DNA of 64,000 nt from Siphlonurus alternatus (Eukaryota > Arthropoda > Insecta > Ephemeroptera > Siphlonuridae): contig OX463784.1 of assembly GCA_949825025.1 (NCBI GenBank), positions 1,203,168-1,267,167 of the forward strand, written 5' to 3'. Position 1 is the first letter of the stretch. Each line of letters starts with the position of its first letter. Positions 1-11,684 of this stretch are shown piece after piece. Position numbers and translations under genes: made by a program. The notes under the pieces were generated by a model. The model had not been told where the DNA came from. It saw nothing but the letters and a program-made list of their open reading frames with translations, and did not search any database.

Positions 1-412
1 ATAGTACAACGTTTTTTCCTGTATTAAAGAGTAAGTAAAACTGAATAAATATAATTAATATAATGTTTAACATTTGTATAATATGTTTTTAGGTGTTTAA
101 CTGTCAAAATTGTGTTGGAGAAGTAGCCAAGGCGTCTGTCAGATCTGGCCATTTCAAGTATTTAAATGATTTTGGCGGTAATAAATGTCTTAAAATGTAG
201 TTGTGTAATGGTAATTAGTTGAATAGATGTATAAGTAAATTAATGCAAGATAGAATAAATGGTTTTCTGTAATGAATTAGTGGTAAAATATAGTCTAAAT
301 AAGGTTGTCAAGATGCTCAAAAAGGATTGCAAGACTATTTATTTTTCTGGTTGATTTTGAATAAAATTATACATAATTAAAGTTAAAATAAATAGTAGAT
401 TACCCCGTCTGC
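1..412 (+). repeat. 5' LTR (3' part only)
   Basis: Direct repeat of 6136-6547. Its left end lies outside the window. Differences from the 3' copy are about a few per cent plus a 9-nt indel near 100, so the insertion is not very recent. Confidence 0.85.
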
Positions 413-458
413 ATTAAAAATGTGAAATAAACTTCCTCGTGCTACTAAAATATAAAAT

Positions 459-530
459 GACCCAGAGGGGATTTGAACCTAAAACTTCTGCGTGGATGAC
501 AACTGTACTTCCACTAGGCCACAGACGCCC
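459..530 (-). pseudogene. tRNA-like sequence (tRNA-derived)
   Basis: Read on minus it has an A box (TGGCCTAGTGG) and a B box (GGTTCAAATCC) at tRNA spacing, 72 nt in all. The 5' acceptor strand GGGCGTC does not pair with the 3' end, so it is a tRNA-derived fragment or SINE head rather than a working tRNA gene. It sits just inside the 5' LTR of the retroelement. Confidence 0.6.
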
Positions 531-1524
531 ATGCTAGGAATGTTGAAATTAAAACTGTTTTTATTTTTCAATCATTCCAATTACGGTTTTAGCAGCAGCA
601 AATAGGGGGTTGAAAAGACATTTAAAAATTATGATTCAAGGGTCTTAATAAAGTTAAATATGAATCCTACGGCATCCTACTCTCTTCGTAGATAAGAAAA
701 GAGACTCAGTTTTAGGTTTAATATAATAATTCAATAGATATTCAGCAGATACGGAAGGAGTCTAGTATGATAAATTTACACATTTTCATTGGCTGATTGC
801 TGCTAACGGCGCCAATCATTTAAAAACTGAAAGTGGTGGAAGGACTTGATATTGCATCTTCTCTTCAATAAAATGAAACTATTTGAGAAACAATTTCTAT
901 TATTTAAATATGATGAAAGGTACGTTTGTAATATTACTTATCTCCCAGTGTGTTTTTACAGTACGCGTACATGGAATAATGTGCATTTTTTAAGTTTTAA
1001 AACTCATCCACTTCAATAGGCTAGGCATTTGAAATTTTGAATTTTGGCTAGATTGTTTTTCATTGGCTACCTGTTATGCAGGTGCGTACAGGTATGCATA
1101 TCTATAGTGAACCGAACCTGACATTTTGATGACGTCAAAGGCGGTAGGCGATGGCCTCCAGGTGAAATGCATCTTTTAAAAGTGCATTTATACAAAGTTA
1201 CAGTGCTCAAAAAATTTGCATAAAATTCACACCTGCATTTCAGCACCTCTTCTTTCGTTTCCGCCACTTAAAATCGGCCGTGCAGCCAACCCATTCTTCC
1301 CCTTGAGGATTACCCACAGGAACCGAAACTTCGATTTGAGGAGTACTCGGAATCTGTTCCTTTACTACATGTATGCGAGAAATGTTCAACACAGGAGAAG
1401 TGTAGAAAAAATGAGGAGAAAATGTCAGCCGGCAGAAAACCAAAGGCGAGGAAAACAAAAAAGAAAAAAAAATAATGAGGCTAAACCGAGTTCTGACCAG
1501 AGTGATGAGTAGGAGGTATGTGAG
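531..1524 (+). other. Non-coding leader region of the LTR element
   Basis: No open frame with recognisable coding content. This is the space where gag and protease would be expected, so it is probably leader plus decayed or deleted sequence. A run from 1394 to 1500 reads basic (Arg/Lys-rich) in one frame but shows no family motif. Confidence 0.4.
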
Positions 1525-3597
1525 GTGATATCTGAAGTGACTGATGATGGTTTGGGAGACGGGGAACTTGAGTCATGTGACACTTTGTGTCATGCTGCAA
1601 ATGTATGTTTAAGGGAAACTCAACTGGTGTCTGGCAAGGTTGAGTCTCGTCTTCCCAAAGTTTATATGGATGATCTGGGAGCATGGCCAGCAGCCAATGA
1701 GCTTCGTTTCCCACTCATAAGCACTAGGAAGGGTGACGCTCCATGGTACTGGAGAGATGATGATGATGCAGTGTTTGGTGGCCTCAGTTCAGTATTTACT
1801 AGCAACAAAGTCCAGGTAGCCCCAGATATGTTTAGAGAAATGGTTTTGCGATTCAGTGTGTCATATGAAGAGATGTCAGCAAAATTGCTACAAGTCCAGG
1901 GAAATTGTTTGCGACAGGTTGCTGCCTGTAGGCGTACTGTTTTACCAGAGGAAAGGAGAAGTGTTCCTGAGGAGATGAAAGCTCAAAGTTTGCTCTATGC
2001 GTTGGAAGTGTTTCTGCTTTATCTGAGCAAGAGGTTGGTGATTGAAACAGAGTACTCAGTTCTTAGGTATCTTGTTACAACGAAGGGGAGTAGAGTAGCT
2101 GAAACGGTTGGAAGGCTGAAAGATTATGACTGCAAAATCAAACTTGTCCACAGGCTTTCACTCAAGGAGAGTGAAGATCTGGGAGAGGAAACCCTAGGAA
2201 GCCATTCTAGAAAAAAATCCTCCTCGGTTCTGTTAAGGAAACAGATAGTGTTGGAGGAAGAAGAAGTAGTGTCTTTTCAGTCAGATAGCCAAACCTTGCT
2301 TACAGAGGTGTTTATAATAGAAAAGGAACCAGTTGCATTTCCTGAGTCATCGGCTGATTGGGTTAAGGCCCAACAGCGTGATGAAAGTATAGAGCAGTTT
2401 CGGCAGCGTGTACTGTTGAGGCAGGTTGGATCGAAGTACTTTTTGGATGCTGATGGAGTGTTGCGTCAGGTACTGTCTTCAAGATTGGAGGTCAGACTTG
2501 TACCAAAACATCTGAGAAGGGCGGTCTTGAAAACATGTCATGATCATGCTTTGAGTGGACACTTGGGGATAAAGAAAAACCAATTTACATTGCTTAACCA
2601 ATATGTTTGGCAGGGAGTCATGGGAGATGTGGCTGAATATGTGAATAGCTGTGATGTGTGCCAAAAAGTAAAGTCTATGAATTCTGGTCCATATGGTTTG
2701 ATGGATAGTCGTCCTGAGCAGCTTGGTCCGTGTGTGTTTGTCAGCTGTGATTTGATAGGTCCTTTACCCAAATCGTAAAGATTTGAGTATGCTCTCGTCA
2801 TAGTGGATGATTTCACGAAGTTTCCAGAGATATATCCTATTCGTAAAGCCACCTCTCGTGCAGTGACGGATAGGCTGATTGAGTATTGTTGCAGGATAGG
2901 ATTTCCAAGGAACTTGAGATCAGATAATGGGTCGCAGTTCCCGAGCAAACTCTGGACAAAGACGTGTGAAGTATTGGGCATCAATGTTAGGAAGATTGTT
3001 GTTTATCGTGCCAAGGGAAATCCTACTGAAAGGAAGAACCGGAAAATCAAGACTTGTACAAAGTCGTATGCAGAAAGTCACCGGGGATGGGATAAACAGC
3101 TACATGCAATTAGTTTTGCCATACGGACTGCTCCATGTGATACCACTGGTCAGACTCCTGCATTCTTGACTTATGGCCGTCAATTGGAATCACCCTTCAA
3201 TATCACAGAGCAACATACTCCTGGCCAAAACAAGGAGGAATACGCTACCATGTTAAGCGTGAGGCTTGGGAAGGCGTATGAATATGCTTGTGAGAGTAGT
3301 GGGAGGGCTAATAAACGAAGAGAGGCGATATATAATAGAGGTCGTCGACCTACTCCTTTCAAAGTCGGTGATTTGGTGTTGAGGCGAACATATGTGCTCA
3401 GTGATGCATCTAAAGGAGTGTCGAGCTCTTTAGCTAGACCATGCGAAGGACCGTATAGAGTTAATAGGAAGATTGGTGCAAATGTTTTCCAGCTTTTGAA
3501 TATGCCGGGCCAGGATGCTGGTGTTAGAAATACGGATCAGCTAAAAGGTTATAAAGAGCCACCTGGTGGGGCCATAGATGATGAAAGTGGGGATTGA
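1525..3597 (+). pseudogene. pol remnant: RNase H fragment and integrase (in-frame stop)
   Basis: One frame runs through 1525-3597, broken by a TAA at 2776-2778. Around 1980-2140 it resembles the C-terminal part of a Ty3-type RNase H (YSVLRYL followed by RLKDYD). Next come the H2C2 integrase zinc motif (HDHALSGHLG ... CDVCQ, about 2533-2668) and the catalytic core, with acidic residues in DLIGPLP, SDNGSQF and a TERKNRKIK-type segment. A GPY-like module (CEGPYRV) lies near 3445. The first about 150 residues do not look like RT. The stop falls between the first core aspartate and the second, so no full integrase can be made without readthrough. Confidence 0.85.
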
Positions 3598-3719
3598 CAT
3601 AATGAAGGAGAGAAAGAAAGAAGTTCAGTCAGACAGGGGAAAGATAGGCATGCGTTAAGGGATAGAAGAAGGATACAGCGTCCTGGTAGATACAAGGACT
3701 AATTGTATTTGTATTTCAG

Positions 3720-5513
3720 ATGGACCGGGTGAAAACCAACCCTTAGCCGCCCGTTACAGCGAAGTTTTCTCCGAAGGCCGCAGCACAGAAGTCAGTGGTT
3801 GATCGCCCGAAGGAAGTAAAGATGACGTCTGAAAAGGAAAAGGTGGAGCCGGATATGGCTGCGGCAATGGCTGAATTTGTGGCGCGACTTAAGGCTCTGG
3901 ACAAAAAGCAGGAGTGCTATGCTCGCCCTTCTACCTCTGGAGAATCTACTAAGTCTAATAAAGATGAGAGGCGGAAGGTTAAAAAATCTACTCCAGTGTT
4001 TTCCAAAGGTTCTCCGAAATCGAAAACAGTCTCGACGCCACCTATCAAGTCAAAAAACCTTGATGTTAAAAGATCTTCTCCTCGACAGAAGAAAAACCTG
4101 CCCCTGCCTATCACATTCCCAGGGCTAAAGGAAAGGTGTCTCCGGCTGGTCGTCCGTTGAAGCCCAAAGTTAAAGGAACCAATGATGAGAAGAAGCAGGG
4201 GCATGAAGATGTAGTGGTCGATGATGCCATTGAGATAGACAACTCTCCCTTGCTGAGTTTGTCTACACCTGTCAAGAGGAATAAGATTGGACCAAAAAGC
4301 AAAAAATATGTTTCTTCCTCATCCTCAGAATCAGAAGACGTCACCAAGGAGAAAACTAGGGAAGATGAAGAGACACACCAAAAAAGTATCCTTGCGAAGA
4401 TGGTGTCAGCTCTGCCCTCATCTCCTCGTAAAGATGAGGTAATTGAATATGTACCCACTAGTAAGGCAGTCTTGGAAAAGTGGAAGGAACTGACTGTGAG
4501 TTTGCCTAAGCTCACTTCGGAGCAGATCTTGAACATGGCTACTCCTGACATGCGTGGAAAGGGGGAGAAAGTTCAGCATGAATTATTAGGAGTCACGACT
4601 GAAGATAACCCAGCCAAGTCGGTGGTTGCTGTTTCGGAGGTGGATGTTGAAGCTATGGAGAAGTTAATTGATGAGTCCATAGGCAGTAGAGGGTTGGACT
4701 GGAGGAGAACCCAGGTGTGTCCAAAGAGGAAGATGACAAAGGATTGTTGGTTGATTCAACTAGGGAAGGTGTTGGTGCTGCAGAGGAAAATCAGCTGATG
4801 GCTAATTTTTTGAAATTTAGACAGCTGCTAAATCCAGAGTTGGTACAGTGCCTCGGAGGATTGCCGGGAGTCTTTGGGAAACAGAACATGCTTGGTATCA
4901 TATCGAGTAAGGTTGCTCCCAATGTTTGTCGAGCGAGGTCTCCGTCCTCGGAACGATCCAGAAGCAGATCAAGGTCAAGAGAGAGAGCCGGAGGCCACTC
5001 AGCGAGGCGTCATCGTCGCGTGTATAGCCAAGAGAGGGAGCTTTTGGAAGCAAAAACTACTATCCTTGAGCTCAAAACCGAAATACTAGACTTGAAGAAA
5101 AAAGATTTAGCGTCTGGGTCCAACTTTGAGGCTCAACGAACAATGAGGAGAGAAGTTTCGATGCAGCTAATGAGGTGCCAGGCTCAGCTCAAGGAGACTG
5201 AAGGAAAATATTTGGCTGAAAAGCAGGCAAATCTTCATCTCAAGGCATCACTGCCTGTAGGACTGTTGCAGAATATCCCACGCTCAAGCAGGTGGGCGCA
5301 GCTCTTGATCAAGAGGCGCGGAGCCTACATGGATCAAGCGCACAAAGAGAAGTAACACCTTCTCGAGACCAAGGACGCAGACCTCGGTCAGTGGACTCCC
5401 AGCGAGATAGTAAACGTCAGGGAGGCTACTACCGAGGCCAAGACCGAAGGAATTTCCGGCGATACCAGAATCATGGAAGCCGCGGAAGTTCGAGAAACCG
5501 TAGCCAACATAAT
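3720..5513 (+). pseudogene. Post-integrase basic, coiled-coil ORF of the LTR element (broken)
   Basis: Coding-like sequence follows the integrase in the place where env would lie. From an ATG at 3720 the frame has a TAG after eight codons, a frameshift near 4130 and another near 4715. The parts are Lys/Ser/Pro-rich (3795-4160), acidic and Ser-rich with a 'SSSSSESED' run (about 4310-4345), an Arg/Ser alternating stretch (near 4940-5000), a heptad-like E/L/K coiled coil (5035-5250), and an RG-rich basic tail with GGYYRGQDRR (5390-5513). There is no signal peptide or membrane segment, so it is not env-like. It could be a displaced gag (basic RG tail as nucleic-acid binder) or a captured host-like ORF. 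I do not recognise it. Confidence 0.55.
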
Positions 5514-5973
5514 TAGCTCTGGGATTGCAGAGTGGGTTATATTTGTCTGATATGCATTCCAAGAACAGGCTAGGAAACCAATTTTTCAAGCTTGTGATAT
5601 TCAGATTGTGTTTTTTTTTATTTTGTCAAGTCTTGATAGGCTGTAAATATTTCATTTTATGATTCTATATGTTCTTGAAAGTAAAAGAAAGTTTAAAAAA
5701 AGGGTGTTGAACAGAATTTTTTTTTTGTTATTTTGAAAAAGAAGAGCAATATTAATATTGTTTATATGTAAAGAGGTAATTGTTCTTTGTTTATTTTATT
5801 GTAAAGACATAAGTAATTTTTTCAATAATTTTAATTTTTTTATGATTCAAATAGAGAATAAAGCTTTAAAAGGTTGTTCAAACTGTTATTTTGTTTTTGA
5901 ATGGCTGGATTTGACATACGGGCTAGTTATTAATTTTTGGGAGTGTTTCATCAAAATTAATAAGGGGGCTAGT
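5514..5973 (+). other. 3' untranslated part of the LTR element
   Basis: T- and A-rich sequence between the last ORF and the 3' LTR, with several homopolymer runs. No coding signal seen. Confidence 0.5.
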
Positions 5974-6547
5974 TGTGACGGGGCGATTTTTGACGGGATT
6001 AAATTTCCACGCGCGAAAAGCACATTTTCTATTAAAGCGCAATAGTGATTGTCACTTTTTTCTTTTTCCATGTGGCTTGGCAAATTGCGACGTGGACTAA
6101 ATTTATTTCACTAGCCAAAAATATTAAATAAAATATAGTACAACGTTTTGTCCTGTATTAATGAGTAAGTAAAACTGAATAAATATAATTAATATAATGT
6201 TTAACAATTGTATAATATGTTTTTAGGTTTTTAACAAATTTTAACTGTCAAAATTGTGTTGGAGAAGTAGCCAAGGCGTCTGTCAAATCTGGCCATTTCA
6301 GGTATATAAATGATTTTGGGGGTAATAAATGTCTTAAAATGTAGTTGTGTAATGGAAATTAGTTGAATAGATGTATAAGTAAATTAATGCGAGATAGAAT
6401 AATGGTTTTCTGTAATGAATTAGTGGTAAAATATAGTCTAAATAAGGTTGTCAAGATGCTCAAAAAGGATTGCAAGACTGTTTACTTTTCTGGTTGATTT
6501 TGAATAAAATTATACATAATTAAAGTTAAAATAAATAGTGGATTACA
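5974..6547 (+). repeat. 3' LTR
   Basis: Begins TGTGACGGGGCG just after a purine-rich 'aataagggggc' that could be the polypurine tract, and ends 'ggattaca', giving the usual TG...CA ends. The last 412 nt match 1-412. The left boundary is inferred because the matching part of the 5' LTR is outside the window. Confidence 0.7.
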
Positions 6548-7835
6548 TAATAAATTGGTTACTGCTTTGGTAAGATTAGTAAATTTCTGATTGTAAATTA
6601 ATAACATTTAGTTGCACATAATATATTTCTTTGTTTAATTCATAATTTTTGCAGGTATTTTATTACAATTCGTCAAATTTTGTGTACTTGGAATTTGAAA
6701 AATAATATCATTAGATTTTTAAGTCATGTTTGAACCAAAACTGTTTCAATATTAAGATAAAAATGTGATATATATAATTATAGTTACACGAATGGTATTA
6801 TTATAGACGGAATTATTATAATTTAAGTTTGTAGATTTTCATTCAGAGTATTTGACATCAAATTATTGAATATAAGGAAAATAAAATAATTTGATACTAT
6901 TGTCACGTTACGCTGGACCTCGTCTGCGAGAGGTATATTTTATTCTAATTTTAATTTAATAATGCAATAACTCCGAGGCCAGTCCTGTAACGGACCCGAG
7001 ATCTTTGATTGAGAAAGGGTTAAATTCAGTAAACAACATTATAAATATTGACTTGCAATTCCAAATATTTATTCTAACACAACATTATTAAATACATTAA
7101 GTGTACTTACATTGAGAAGCGCTGAGCATAGATGTTGGTGTGCTTGTGATCAGCTGCAGAGTGTCCAATAACCAAGTGAAGCTCGGCGGTGCTTGTTGTT
7201 CCGCTGGGTTTTTTTGATCACGCAACACCCAACTTATGTACTCAACGGCTCTCATTACAATCAATGTTGTTACAGATAATGTTGACACACTGTCCACACT
7301 GTCTCTACACTGTAATCTAGCGGCAGGGCTCGGTGTTGCGTGGTTGCTTGGTCCGGTGTTGCTTGGTCCGCGCTATCACTGTATCGCGCTAAGGTGCTCG
7401 CCGGCCGGACAGCTCGCCCATAGTGCCCTCGCACATGATAGGAAGTCCAGAGTGTCCACGCGTACACGAAGTACACACGATAGTCGCGCTCACACAATTG
7501 ATTGCCATTTGCATTACAAATAGTGTTGTAATATAAAATGACACTAATTGTGACACTATTATCATGTAATATTTTATTTTCAGCATTAGTTTGGGTATAT
7601 ATTTAAGTGAATTTGTATGGTTGAAGGCTGGTTAGTTTTGTTTAAAATAATTGCATGGTTCATGGAAGTGATCACAGGTGGCGGATCATAATATCCATAA
7701 TTCTAGCAGACGACACTGCAGAAAAGCAAGTGGAGGGCCGTGGCTCTCATCCCCACGCCTACTGCCATTGTCTGCTGGTCATAAATACCTGGGCAATGGC
7801 CACAGAACGGCACTGGCTGGGCGGGAGAGCTGGTG
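6548..7835. other. Unassigned region with possible LTR-like start
   Basis: AT-rich to about 6900. From 6903 'tgtcacgttacgctgg' resembles the start of some gypsy-type LTRs and 6903-7570 contains moderately GC-rich sequence, but no second copy is present in the window to prove an LTR. No coding potential was recognised. Confidence 0.25.
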
Positions 7836-8010
7836 GCATAACCTGGGAAAGGTTCCAGGTCCAAAACCTGGGAAAGGTTCCAAGTCCATAACCTGGAAAA
7901 GGTTCCAAGTCCAAACCCTGGGAAAGGTTCTAAGTCCGAAACCTGTGAAAGGTTCCAAGTCCAAACCTGTGAAAGGTTCCAAGTCCAAAACCTGTGAAAG
8001 TTTCTAATTT
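7836..8010. repeat. 25-bp minisatellite
   Basis: About seven tandem copies of a unit of the form 'acctgggaaaggttccaag' plus 'tccaaa', drifting to 'acctgtgaaagg' rightwards. Related single motifs 'aacctgcgaaaggtta' recur at 8016-8032 and 8091-8107. Confidence 0.85.
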
Positions 8011-8110
8011 TCCTAACCTGCGAAAGGTTAGAGTCAACACCGGACTCTGTAATTTTCAACATTTTGGGGACTTTGTCATAGTGACTCTCTAACCTGCGAA
8101 AGGTTAGAGT

Positions 8111-8700
8111 CTGAATTGGACTTAGAAACATCTCGTACTGCAAGGACTTGGTTGTGGTTACTTCTCAGGTATAGTTTATACCAATGCCGCTTTGCCAGGC
8201 CCCTACCAAACTGGAGTGTGGTAAGTGGGTAGTAGGAATTTCTATGGCTAAATTTGGAGAAGAGTCATTACATTTATAGCTTTGACATATTTTTCTGATA
8301 TCTTGACGCTTACCAGCCATCAACCATCGAAGTATTTTTTTGACACTTTGACTTTTGCTCACTGGAAATAAGAAGAGTGCAACTTGATTTTTGTATTCGT
8401 GTAAGAGCAGACACAATAATAAACTTATTGAACTGAAAATTTACATCTTTTCCTGAAGACTATTATAATTGCCTAGCCGTGTTATTTATGATTGTTAACG
8501 AGTCATATATGGAGGTTATCACCCGTAGTTGAATTTGGATGATTGTATAGTACTCATCTCGAGTTTAGCCGTCTTGTGAGACTCCACGGAGGATCCCACG
8601 TGTTCGAACCGAGTGAGTAAGTTATTGCGCTACGGGTGTACAGGCAGTTTGGTCTATCTCAGATGAGTATAGCTACTCTAAAGGAATAGAGTACGTTATA
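8111..8700. other. Unassigned intergenic sequence
   Basis: No gene seen. Contains 'gtgttcgaacc' near 8599, which resembles a tRNA B box, but no matching A box at the right spacing was found. Confidence 0.3.
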
Positions 8701-8719
8701 GCTTACATTGTAATAAATA

Positions 8720-8885
8720 ACAATGAGCTACATTTCTAAGAAGATTTTGTTGCAACAATGAGCTGTCTGCTATTTCCAGTGAGCAAAACAATGAGTTTTA
8801 TTTTATGATTTACCACTCTTAATTGTGCTCACCTGAAATCTCTCATTTATTGCAACAAAATCATGGTAGGCAGATAGCTCGATCA
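8720..8885. repeat. Imperfect hairpin repeat ('caatgagctgtctg' family)
   Basis: Arms 'gattttgttgcaacaatgag' (from about 8742) and 'ctcatttattgcaacaaaat' (from about 8843) are imperfect inverted repeats. The same phrase family recurs at 31709-31830, 40147-40319 and 55960-56040, so this is a short dispersed foldback MITE. Confidence 0.6.
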
Positions 8886-9047
8886 ATATTCAAGAAAAGG
8901 GACGATAATACTAAAGAATTCAAATATTTTATTTTTGATTTGCCCTCATGTCATTTTTGCTACTGATTTTTCTAAGACTTGATGAATCGGAAGAAAGTGA
9001 ACTTGAAATTATACTTAGGAATATGAGTTATAACAAATCTCCTACCC

Positions 9048-9300
9048 AGTAACCACATGGACATCCCGGGGACCTTGCGAACATCCCCGCAAGATCCCCC
9101 AACATCCCTGAACGTTTTACGTGCTAGTTTTCAAAACCCTTTAACTTTAAACATGTTTTCCGTGTTCTAAAAACGGTTTTAGCTACACTTCGAAAATAAT
9201 TTTCTAGGTTTTTTAATATTTTTATGAAAGTCTCTCAGAACATCCCCTGGGGATGCAACACGGCTGTCCCTTGAACATCCCCGGGGGACTTTGAAAGGGC
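9048..9300. repeat. GC-rich 'catccc/gggatg' palindromic repeat, left block
   Basis: Starts 'cccagtaaccacatggacat' and then has repeated 'catcccc' and 'ccggggac' motifs. The same opening recurs inverted near 20385-20405 ('gacgtccatgtggtcactgg'), so both are copies of one dispersed element. Confidence 0.5.
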
Positions 9301-9923
9301 CCTTTAGTCAATGTTTTCATTAAAATCATAATAAGTGCTGTTCATTATTATGTACTGATTTTAAAAATATACAAATATAGTTAATATTATTTAAAATATT
9401 ATATGAAAATATTAAATTTAAAATAAGACGTGAAATTTTACTTAATATTAAAGTGCGTAATTTGCACAGAGAAATATTTTTTTTTAATAAAATATACTCG
9501 TAGATAAAAATATCTATGAAAAATAAACAAGGTCCCATCAAAGTCCCCCGGGGATTTTAGAGGGACGCTTGAACGTCCCACAAATGTCCTCGGAGGGACC
9601 TTTAAAAATTTCTAAAAAATTAAAAATATTTTTTTTTAATGTCGAAGTCTGTTAACAATTAGAGATGCATTTGAGCAGTGCAATTTATAATTTATTAATG
9701 AATAAATATTTTTTAATTAAAATTATAAAATTTTATTTTAATTTATTTTAAATAAATTTAAATCTCAATATATTTAATGTTGTATTAAATAATAACAATC
9801 TCCCAATGTACCAGTTTGCTTCAAAAAATAAAAAAACGCAACTTCGCTCGTAATATTAAAATATTATACAACACCCAAAATTTTACAATTTATATACCCA
9901 AATAAACCACACTTTAGAAATGA

Positions 9924-9993
9924 AGAGCAATATCCAAGTTGTCTACGACGTCGTCTATCAACCAAAAGGTCCGAGTTCGATTCCCGACGCACC
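9924..9993 (+). pseudogene. tRNA-like 3' half
   Basis: 'gagttcgattcccgacgcaccc'-type T arm with the B box GAGTTCGATTCCC and a plausible anticodon arm upstream. The acceptor stem is poor, and no A box of good quality was found. Probably a tRNA-derived SINE fragment. Confidence 0.4.
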
Positions 9994-10094
9994 CAAATTT
10001 TTTATTTGGTAATCTTGTAGTCCTCATTCTAAAAGACCCTAAACTTCTTTAATATAAATTTTAAGATGAATTAATACATAATTGGCAAGTGAAA

Positions 10095-10225
10095 ATTAGG
10101 GAACATCCCCGAGGGATGTCCACAAGACGTCCGCAGGGACGTCCTTTTTTGATGGACATGGGGGATGTCCTTGGGGACGTCCAACGGGGACCTTAGAGGG
10201 ATGTCCCAGGGGCGTCCCGCCCCTA
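10095..10225. repeat. GC-rich palindromic repeat, right block
   Basis: Dense repeats of 'gggatgtcc', 'ggacgtcc' and their complements, in contrast to the AT-rich surroundings. With 9048-9300 and 9530-9610 it seems to be one element split by AT-rich filler. Confidence 0.5.
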
Positions 10226-10229
10226 CGAA

Positions 10230-10735
10230 AATTCAGATCCAAGTTAGACCCAGACTGGATCTAGTGTAGGTCTAATGGAGCTCATTAGGTCGAGAGTAGA
10301 CCCAGTCCAGGTCCAGACTGGTCTAGTCTAGACCTGGACCAGGTCCAGACTGGTCTAGTCTAGACCTGGACCAGGTCCAGACTGGTCTAGTCTAGACCTG
10401 CACCAGGTCCAGACTGGTCTAGTCTAGACCTGGACCAGGTCCAGACTAGTCTAGTCTAGACCTGGACCAGGTCCAGACCAGTCTAGTCTAGACCTGGATC
10501 AGGTCTAGACCGTAGCTAGTCTTTTAGACCTGCAATGGACGAGGTCCAGACTGTCTAATAGTCTAGACCTCTGGTCCAAGCCCAGACCGTCTAGTCTAGA
10601 GTTGGTCCAGACCATCTAGTCTAGAGCTGGTCCTGGTCCAGACCGTCTAGTCTAGAGAGCTGGTCCAGGTCCAGACAGACTTTAGTCTATATAGACCATG
10701 TCCAGACCGTCTAGTCCGTCTAGACCTGTACCAAA
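10230..10735. repeat. 32-bp CTAG-rich, self-complementary minisatellite
   Basis: Tandem units 'gtccagactggtctagtcta' plus 'gacctggaccag' (32 bp), best preserved at 10305-10500 and degenerate to 10735. Each unit contains CTGGACCAG and TCTAGTCTAGA, so both strands can fold. A related degenerate stretch lies at 20205-20370. Confidence 0.9.
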
Positions 10736-11230
10736 AACAAATTCAGTCAGTCCAGAGAACACACCCGCCCTGATCCCGGCCATCATGCAGTCATCTACAA
10801 CATACCCATTGAACGGAAGGGGGGGGGGGGCGTAGGGAAAAATTAAATTTTTGAAAAAAAAAAAAAAAAATGAAACCATTTGTCCTACAGTTAATAAATA
10901 ATTGGTACATTTTGACATTTTTTGGGGGAGGGAGATCGAGGGATGAGGGAACACGATGCATGACTTAATAGTATCATATAATATATAACTTTAAAATCGT
11001 TCTTAAGAAATAAAAAATAATTTAATGCTTCAAATTTATTTCCAATTTAAAAAAATTTGAAGTCATGCAGTTAAAGTTGATAAATAATAAATAAATATTT
11101 TATTTTATATAAAAAAATATACAAATAAATAAATTAATAAATAAATATATAAATAAAAGAGATATAAAATATAATATAAATATATAATTATGTAAATGAA
11201 TAGAGACTGAACTTTCGTCGTGAAGTAAAA
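10736..11230. other. AT-rich sequence with poly-G and poly-A runs
   Basis: A run of Gs at 10819-10831 and of As at 10854-10870, then AT-rich 'aaataaataaat'-like sequence. No gene seen. Confidence 0.4.
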
Positions 11231-11289
11231 TTTGTAAAAAAAGGCGCGTTTCCACCATCAATGCCCATCATGCATTGCGCCAAGGACTG

Positions 11290-11639
11290 AGCCTCCCATT
11301 GCGCCATCTTGTTTTGAAATTTGTACCGGTCGCTGCTGTGGTCGCTGCTAGCTTGTGGTGTTGTGATAGAAATAAATTGTTTTGTGTAATATTTGACATA
11401 TTAAACTGCATGGTATATTTCAATCTCATCGGCATATATGTAATCTATTATAAGGTAAGATAATTGTTGTATTAAGTCCGTATGTTAACCATCAGGGTTA
11501 AATCTGATTCGAATATTTTTCTGTTCCTGATGCTGCTGTCCAAGTGGCATTTTCCCTCTAACAGGCCCTACGCTGCCAAGGTTTTGAATATTTGTATTTG
11601 GGAACGAATTGCTGATCCTCATCCCACTGATAACGTATA
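11290..11639 (+). other. Possible 5' exon pair of an unidentified transcript
   Basis: 'gcgccatcttg' at about 11300 is a YY1-type initiator motif often found at animal transcription starts. A donor 'aag/gtaagata' follows at 11456-11457. A second exon-like block at 11564-11639 has acceptor 'cctctaacag' and donor 'gtaagatg' and reads PYAAKVLNICIWERIADPHP in one frame. That frame has no start codon in the first block, so a protein product is not demonstrated. It could be a lncRNA or part of a mobile element. Confidence 0.3.
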
Positions 11640-11684
11640 CCGGTAAGATGATATGGTCAGAGGTAACGTTCTTTTAAATATTAA

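Larger units (their letters stand above)
1..6547 (+). mobile_element. Degenerate Ty3/gypsy-like LTR retrotransposon
   Basis: Bases 1-412 and 6136-6547 are near-identical direct repeats (the same run from 'atagtacaacgttttgtcctg' to 'aaataaatagtggatta' with scattered substitutions and small indels), so they are LTRs. Between them are an RNase H remnant, an integrase with one in-frame stop, and a frameshifted basic ORF. No protease or reverse transcriptase motif is visible, so the gag-to-RT part seems deleted. The window starts about 162 nt inside the 5' LTR, judged from the full 3' LTR. Confidence 0.85.

Noticed and set aside
7836..8010. Possible CRISPR-like array
   Set aside because: Regular 25-bp units without unique spacers in a eukaryotic genome; an ordinary minisatellite.
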